Source: Ruminococcus sp. UBA4383
GTDB lineage: Bacteria; Bacillota; Clostridia; Oscillospirales; Ruminococcaceae
Direction of reading: 5' to 3'
Assembly: GCA_002389995.1 (NCBI GenBank)
Contig: DGRR01000134.1
Coordinates: 1-10,782 of the forward strand
DNA length: 10,782 nt
The notes under the pieces are model-generated. The model was given only the letters and a program-made list of their open reading frames with translations, ran no database searches and was not told the origin of the DNA. How positions within the stretch are numbered: the first letter of the stretch is position 1; the number at the start of each line of letters is the position of its first letter. Positions 6,613 to 10,782 of this stretch are shown one piece after another. A program made the position numbers and the translations under genes.

Positions 6613-8583
6613 TTGAGAATAGGCGTGGATTATTACCCCGAACAGTGGGACAGGTCTTTATGGGAAAAAGATGTCGAACTTATGGCGAAAACAGGCGTTA
6701 AAGTTGTTCGCATCGCAGAATTTGCATGGTCAAGAATAGAACCGACAGAGGGTAATTATAATTTTCAGTGGCTTGATGAAATAATCAGTATATTAAAAAA
6801 ATATTCAATGGGAATAGTTTTATGTACTCCCACAAATTCTCCTCCTTTATGGCTATATCAGAAATATCCCGAAATTATCCGTGTGGGTGCGGACGGCGAA
6901 AGGGTACAAATCGGAATAAGAGGTCACAGATGTATAAATTCATCTGTATTTGTCAAGTATGCAAGAAATATAACATCACAGCTTGTAAGAAGATACGGAA
7001 AAGACCCTTCTGTTATTGCGTGGCAGATAGATAATGAACTCGAAGCATATCAGTGCTGCTGCAATGAATGTAAGGATAAATTCAGAAAGTGGCTTACCGA
7101 CAGGTTCGATAATATAAACAATATAAATTTTGTTTTCGGAACAGAGGTATGGAGCAACGAATACAGCGATATATCACAGATTGAACCGCCTACTGTATAC
7201 CCCAATGAATGGCAGAATCCCGCACTTTGCATGGAGTGGTACAGATTCACCTGCGAGAGTGTGAATGAATATGTGAAGAATATACTCTTTGAAATAAGAA
7301 AGGAAAATCAGAAAGTACCTGTTACTACAAATACATGGTTCTGCGAGAATACACCTGATTTTTACAGACTTTTTGAAAAGCTTGATTTTGTTTCATATGA
7401 CAATTATCCGCCCGTAAATATTCCGAAAGACCCCGAAAGTCTTTATTCTCATGCATTTCATCTCGATTTCATGAGAGGAGTAAAAGAGGATAATTTCTGG
7501 GTAATGGAGCAGTTGAGCGGAAGTACGGGAAGCTGGTCGCCCATGTCGCCTGCACCTAAGCCGAATATGATTATGGGTTACAGTTTGCAGGCTATGGCTC
7601 ACGGGGCTGATACAGTCATTCATTTCCGCTGGCGAACAGCTTTGAAAGGTGCGGAAATGTTCTGGCACGGACTTATTGACCACAGCAACGTTCCGTCAAG
7701 AAGATTCTTTGAATTTTCTGAACTCTGCAAAGTAGTTTCAAGGCTTGATATAATAGATACTACAAAAATTATTTCAGATATAGCAATACTTTACAGTGCT
7801 GATAATGACTATGCGCTGAAAAATCAGCCCCAGACTGAGGGATATAACTATTTTGACATAGTAAAGACATATCATAAGGCTTTTATGCGTTATGGCGCAA
7901 ATATAGATATAGTATCCCCCGAAACTGATTTGTCACAGTATAAGCTTGTAATCGCTCCGAGTATGTTCATATACAAAAAGGAAGAAGTCGAAAATATCTA
8001 CCGCTATGTAATAAACGGCGGAACAGCAGTTCTTACTCACAGAAGCGGTGTAAAGGACGGCAATAATAACTGTATCATGGATAAGCTCCCGACAATATAT
8101 AAGGAATTAATCGGTGCGGAAATTACAGAATATGACCCGATAGGAAATTCCGAGGGCAAAATAAGAGACTTTGCAGGAAATGAATTTGTATGCCGTCAGT
8201 GGTGCGATGTAATTCAGCCAACTACTGCAAGGACTTATGCGGAATACAGCGAAGGATTTTATAGCTGTTGCAGTGCAGTTACAATGAACAGATATTGCGG
8301 AGGAGTTGCTTACTATGTGGGAACAATCTGCGATATGGATTTTTATGAGAACTTTGCATCAAATCTCATGCAGCAGACAGGTATTCCAAGACTGAAAGGC
8401 TTGCCGCATGGAGTTGAAGTAACAACAAGGACAAACGGCAGAGATGAATTTATATTCTTCTTCAATAATTCCGAGGAAAGCGTCACAATACCGCTCCCGA
8501 AATCAATGTACAGCCTTTTGTCATCTGTCGGAAAAAATAAGCTTGAATTAAAACCTTTTGAAATGGAAATAGTGAGAAAATAA
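6613..8583 (+). CDS. Glycoside hydrolase family 42 beta-galactosidase
   Basis: GH42 enzymes remove terminal beta-galactosyl (in some members alpha-L-arabinopyranosyl) residues from oligosaccharides. The product has 656 residues from TTG 6613, within the usual range. The N-terminal TIM barrel (about 1-385) opens with GVDYYPEQW and carries the acid/base glutamate in WQIDNELE (Glu142) and the nucleophile in VMEQ (Glu299), a spacing expected for GH42. Cys107 together with Cys148, Cys150 and Cys153 matches the zinc-binding cysteine set known in the family. A second domain with an amidotransferase-like fold follows (about 390-595), then a small beta domain ending at 656. No signal peptide is visible, so it should act on galactosides after import. 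No transporter or sugar regulator lies next to it. It sits alone between housekeeping genes, after a 113-nt gap, and 29 nt before dtd. A GTG start at 6604 would add three residues but clashes with the Shine-Dalgarno. Confidence 0.93.
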   Translation: MRIGVDYYPEQWDRSLWEKDVELMAKTGVKVVRIAEFAWSRIEPTEGNYNFQWLDEIISILKKYSMGIVLCTPTNSPPLWLYQKYPEIIRVGADGERVQIGIRGHRCINSSVFVKYARNITSQLVRRYGKDPSVIAWQIDNELEAYQCCCNECKDKFRKWLTDRFDNINNINFVFGTEVWSNEYSDISQIEPPTVYPNEWQNPALCMEWYRFTCESVNEYVKNILFEIRKENQKVPVTTNTWFCENTPDFYRLFEKLDFVSYDNYPPVNIPKDPESLYSHAFHLDFMRGVKEDNFWVMEQLSGSTGSWSPMSPAPKPNMIMGYSLQAMAHGADTVIHFRWRTALKGAEMFWHGLIDHSNVPSRRFFEFSELCKVVSRLDIIDTTKIISDIAILYSADNDYALKNQPQTEGYNYFDIVKTYHKAFMRYGANIDIVSPETDLSQYKLVIAPSMFIYKKEEVENIYRYVINGGTAVLTHRSGVKDGNNNCIMDKLPTIYKELIGAEITEYDPIGNSEGKIRDFAGNEFVCRQWCDVIQPTTARTYAEYSEGFYSCCSAVTMNRYCGGVAYYVGTICDMDFYENFASNLMQQTGIPRLKGLPHGVEVTTRTNGRDEFIFFFNNSEESVTIPLPKSMYSLLSSVGKNKLELKPFEMEIVRK

Positions 8584-8594
8584 ACTAACTAAAC

Positions 8595-8601
8595 AGGGGG
8601 A
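8595..8601 (+). promoter_or_regulatory. dtd ribosome binding site with T7 spacer
   Basis: AGGGGGA precedes the dtd ATG at 8613 by 11 nt, and most of the spacer is a run of seven T (8602-8608). The 13-mer GGGGGATTTTTTT at 8596-8608 recurs exactly before the PBP gene at 9089-9101. Here I see no good upstream complementary arm, so no terminator is called. Confidence 0.6.
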
Positions 8602-8612
8602 TTTTTTTCTAT

Positions 8613-9047
8613 ATGAAAATAGTATTGCAGAGAGTAAATTCCGCAAGCGTTGAGGTTGACGGTAAAATATGTGGAGAAATTCAAAAAGGCTATCTTATTT
8701 TTCTCGGTGTGGGTCATGATGATACGGAACAGGACTGTGAAAGACTTGCCGAGAAAATTATTAAACTGCGTATATTCTCGGACGAAAACGGTAAAATAAA
8801 TCTTTCACTTGCCGATGTGGGCGGTCATTTGCTGATAGTTTCGCAGTTTACTCTTTATGCCGACTGCCGAAAGGGAAACAGACCGAATTTCATTCAGGCA
8901 GGCAGTCCCGAAAAAGCAGAGAATCTGTATAATTATTTCGTTGATTATTGCAGAAACAAGGGCATTAAAACCGAAACGGGAATTTTTGGTGCGGATATGA
9001 AAGTATCTTTATGCAATGACGGACCTTTTACAATGATAATTGAATAA
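8613..9047 (+). CDS. dtd: D-aminoacyl-tRNA deacylase (DTD)
   Basis: DTD hydrolyses D-aminoacyl-tRNAs (and glycine mischarged on tRNA-Ala), recycling the tRNA and keeping D-amino acids out of proteins. The 144-residue protein is of standard length and starts MKIVLQRVNSASVEVDG, typical of the family. Both defining motifs are present: SQFTLYAD (77-84, SQxxL-type active-site motif with Thr80) and NDGPFT (135-140) with the cross-subunit Gly137-cisPro138 that gives chiral selectivity. CRKGNRPNF between them is also conserved. It works as a cytoplasmic homodimer. It lies 29 nt after the GH42 gene and is probably co-transcribed with it. A terminator-like hairpin starts 11 nt after its stop. D-amino acids are abundant in peptidoglycan synthesis, which makes the neighbouring PBP gene suggestive, but a functional link is only inference. 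Confidence 0.96.
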   Translation: MKIVLQRVNSASVEVDGKICGEIQKGYLIFLGVGHDDTEQDCERLAEKIIKLRIFSDENGKINLSLADVGGHLLIVSQFTLYADCRKGNRPNFIQAGSPEKAENLYNYFVDYCRNKGIKTETGIFGADMKVSLCNDGPFTMIIE

Positions 9048-9057
9048 TCTGAATAAT

Positions 9058-9101
9058 TCTCCCTTTGCTGTCAATAATTGACTGTGAGGGGGGATTTTTT
9101 T
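9058..9101 (+). terminator. Terminator-like hairpin with T7 tract between dtd and the PBP gene, overlapping the PBP ribosome binding site
   Basis: Bases 9058-9074 pair in one continuous register with 9078-9094: TCTCCC with the GGGGGA end at the bottom and GTCAA with TTGAC at the top, around a TAA loop. Four pairs are G-U wobbles and one T-T mismatch occurs at 9069/9083. Seven T follow at 9095-9101. This is the layout of an intrinsic terminator for dtd. The 3' arm also holds the PBP Shine-Dalgarno AGGGGGG (9087-9093), and the T-tract enters its TTG start (9100). Folding would both end transcription and hide the ribosome binding site. The wobble pairs make the strength uncertain. Confidence 0.65.
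9087..9093 (+). promoter_or_regulatory. PBP gene ribosome binding site, inside a terminator arm
   Basis: AGGGGGG lies 6 nt before TTG 9100 and is the only plausible ribosome binding site for the PBP gene. The next in-frame methionine would lie beyond the membrane anchor, so TTG 9100 is the required start. The site is fully contained in the 3' arm of the hairpin at 9058-9094. Confidence 0.7.
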
Positions 9102-10701
9102 GAGAAAAAAAGCTGAAAACAGTATAATAATTCTTACTGCGGTATTTTTCATATGTTTTACATTGATATCATTCAGATATTTTAATCTTGCATCTGAAGC
9201 CCCGTATCTTGAAACGGCAATGTCAAATTCTTTTATAACCATAAATGCAGACCCCTGTCAGGGTACTATATACGACAGAAATATGAATCCGCTTACTAAC
9301 AGGAAATATTATTTTCAGGCAGTAATCGTCCCTGATTTTGTAAATTATGATGAAATTGCGGAATATGCACAGGACAGGGAATATTTTGACAAAAAATTCA
9401 GGGAGGGGAAACCTTTTTCATTCCGCCTTAAATCTGAGATTGAAGAAACAGATGCAATAACGGTTTTCAGAATCCCCGTAAGGTATTCGGGTAGACAGAC
9501 TGCACAGCATATAACAGGATATCTTTCCGATAATCAGGGAGTTTCAGGGATAGAATATGCATATAACAGGATTCTGCGGAACGAAAATAATGTAAACAGT
9601 GTTACCTATTCAACGGACGGTTTCGGTAATATATTAATCGGTGACGGAAAAACAGTCAGAAGAAGTAATTGTGCAGATACAGGTGCAGTCCTCACAATCG
9701 ACAGGGATATACAGGGTATATGTGAAAATGCAGGGAAATTCATTCGGAAAGGTGCAGTTATAGTTTCTGATGTGAATAACGGTGATATTCTGGCACTTGT
9801 AAGTTTTCCGCAGTATCAGTGGTACAGGATTGAAGAAGCTGTTGAAAATGAAAACAGTCCGCTTATAAACCGTGCATTATGTCCTTACGGGGTAGGCTCG
9901 ATATTCAAGCTTGTAACCGCCTGCGAGGGAATAAATGAAGGATATGAGAATTATATATATGACTGCAAAGGAATGGAAAATATATCAGGTCAGATTTTTA
10001 ACTGTCATAAGCTTGACGGTCACGGCAGGCAGACTATGAGCGATGCAATAAAAAACTCCTGCAATACTTATTTCATAAATATGAGCAGGAGTTTTGATAT
10101 AATGAAATTCCGCAGTCTTGCGGTATCTTTCGGATTCGGCAGGGAGATTCAGTTATGTGAGGGGATAATTTCGTCATCGGGAGTTATTCCGACAGCAGAG
10201 GATTTGAATATACCTGCGGAGCTTGCTAATTTTTCGTTCGGACAGGGAAAACTCAGTGCAACGCCCTTGCAGATAAACCGCTTTACCTGTGCAGTCGCAA
10301 ACGGCGGAGAATTGCCGTTTATGCGTATAATCAAGGGGATAACCGTTGACGGAAAAAATACATCTGATAAAAGTATTCACAAAACAAGGATTATTAATTC
10401 TGATACTGCGGAAATTCTCAGAAATATGATGATTTCGGCAGTAAGTGAAAATGAAAATTCAAATGCATCTGCGGAAAATATAAGCGTTGGTGCAAAAACT
10501 TCAACTGCACAGACAGGACGCTTTGATGACAGCGGTGAGGAATTTTGTCATGCATGGATAACAGGTTTTTTTCCTGCGGAAAATCCTGAATATGCAGTTA
10601 CAGTGCTTGCGGAGGACGGAGGTTATGGAAATGAAGCTGCTGCACCGATATTCCGAGAGATAGCTGAAAATATAACCGAATTAAAAAAATCCCGAAAGTA
10701 A
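9100..10701 (+). CDS. Class B penicillin-binding protein (FtsI/PBP2-type D,D-transpeptidase)
   Basis: Class B PBPs cross-link peptidoglycan stems outside the membrane. This 533-residue protein has a short cytoplasmic N-terminus, one membrane anchor (about 7-25), then a linker/dimerisation region in which QGTIYDRN (54-61) stands for the usual RGxIxDRN. The transpeptidase domain (about 215-525) has the acylation serine in GSIFK (Ser267, Lys270), the second motif SCN (320-322) in a GHGRQTMSDAIKNSCN context, GQGKLSATPLQ, and AKTSTAQTG (465-473). There the KTG triad reads KTS (466-468). The paired cysteines in YDCKG and FNCHK occur in the same place in related clostridial PBPs. It is shorter than typical 600-750-residue FtsI or PBP2 and has no PASTA domain. 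Whether it serves division, elongation or sporulation cannot be told, because no mre, rod or fts gene adjoins. Its expression may be controlled by the overlapping upstream hairpin. Confidence 0.9.
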   Translation: MRKKAENSIIILTAVFFICFTLISFRYFNLASEAPYLETAMSNSFITINADPCQGTIYDRNMNPLTNRKYYFQAVIVPDFVNYDEIAEYAQDREYFDKKFREGKPFSFRLKSEIEETDAITVFRIPVRYSGRQTAQHITGYLSDNQGVSGIEYAYNRILRNENNVNSVTYSTDGFGNILIGDGKTVRRSNCADTGAVLTIDRDIQGICENAGKFIRKGAVIVSDVNNGDILALVSFPQYQWYRIEEAVENENSPLINRALCPYGVGSIFKLVTACEGINEGYENYIYDCKGMENISGQIFNCHKLDGHGRQTMSDAIKNSCNTYFINMSRSFDIMKFRSLAVSFGFGREIQLCEGIISSSGVIPTAEDLNIPAELANFSFGQGKLSATPLQINRFTCAVANGGELPFMRIIKGITVDGKNTSDKSIHKTRIINSDTAEILRNMMISAVSENENSNASAENISVGAKTSTAQTGRFDDSGEEFCHAWITGFFPAENPEYAVTVLAEDGGYGNEAAAPIFREIAENITELKKSRK

Positions 10702-10716
10702 TTCTTTCGGGATTTT
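10686..10716. terminator. Rho-independent terminator, probably bidirectional
   Basis: AAAATCCCGAAAG (10686-10698) and CTTTCGGGATTTT (10704-10716) form a perfect 13-bp stem with a 5-nt loop TAATT. The stem includes T and A runs on both ends, so it can work in both directions. The left arm encodes the last codons of the PBP gene, and the PBP stop codon lies in the loop. It ends 4 nt before the stop codon of the convergent minus-strand reading frame. Confidence 0.93.
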
Positions 10717-10720
10717 ATAA

Positions 10721-10782
10721 TCATACGCCACTTTCAACAGCACCGCCATTATCGACAATACCGCCGCCATTATCAACGACAC
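10721..10782 (-). CDS. C-terminal tail of a convergent gene with VDNGG repeats, truncated by the window edge
   Basis: On the minus strand an open frame enters at the window edge and ends in TGA (plus-strand 10721-10723). Its 19 visible codons read VVDNGGGIVDNGGAVESGV. The two VDNGG units come from near-identical DNA (the GATAATGGCGG core twice), so this is a low-complexity repeat tail of Gly, Asn and Asp. The bidirectional terminator just beyond its stop supports a real convergent gene. Such Gly/Asn-rich tails occur in secreted or surface proteins, but the function is unknown from so little sequence. Confidence 0.5.
   Translation of the reverse strand, partial: VVDNGGGIVDNGGAVESGV

Noticed and set aside
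8557..8608. Possible terminator before dtd, by analogy with the PBP leader.
   Set aside because: Upstream of GGGGGATTTTTTT I find only weak wobble complementarity (around AAAACCTTTT), not a stable stem.
9030..9057. AT-rich stretch with GATAAT considered as a -10 box of a PBP promoter.
   Set aside because: No acceptable -35 sequence is present at the right distance, and the region overlaps the end of dtd.

Overview
The window reads as an ordinary low-to-mid GC chromosomal segment from a member of the Firmicutes (Bacillota). It is most likely a Ruminococcus-like member of the Oscillospiraceae. That placement is inferred from gene order, Shine-Dalgarno sequences before nearly every gene, heavy use of ATA (Ile) and AGA (Arg) codons, and two TTG starts that are better supported than the alternatives. 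No species-level claim is possible from sequence alone.

Layout. Positions 1-6499 hold a tightly packed plus-strand cluster: the 3' end of ispA (farnesyl diphosphate synthase), dxs, tlyA, nadK, argR, recN and a histidine-phosphatase gene. Genes are separated by 13-37 nt, or overlap by 14 nt at dxs/tlyA, and no terminator is visible between them, so they probably form one operon. The order ispA-dxs-tlyA-nadK-argR-recN is a conserved Firmicutes block. It combines isoprenoid precursor synthesis (DXS feeds the MEP pathway, IspA uses its products), an rRNA-methyltransferase-type protein, NADP supply, arginine-responsive regulation and DNA repair.

Positions 6500-6612 form the longest intergenic stretch (113 nt). 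It holds a 78-nt interrupted palindrome whose loop contains a short direct repeat. It is followed by a cytoplasmic GH42 beta-galactosidase-type gene, dtd (D-aminoacyl-tRNA deacylase), and a short class B penicillin-binding protein. Between dtd and the PBP gene lies a long hairpin followed by T7 that looks like an intrinsic terminator. Its 3' arm is also the PBP Shine-Dalgarno sequence and its T-tract runs into the PBP start codon, suggesting attenuation or translational occlusion. A second, very clear terminator overlaps the 3' end of the PBP gene. It probably also serves a convergent minus-strand gene, of which only a Gly/Asn/Asp-repeat tail is visible.

No tRNA, rRNA, CRISPR array, insertion sequence, prophage or defence gene was seen. 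I did not find a new multi-gene system. The most interesting points are the terminator/ribosome-binding-site overlap before the PBP gene, the KTG-to-KTS change in that PBP, and the structured intergenic element before the GH42 gene.
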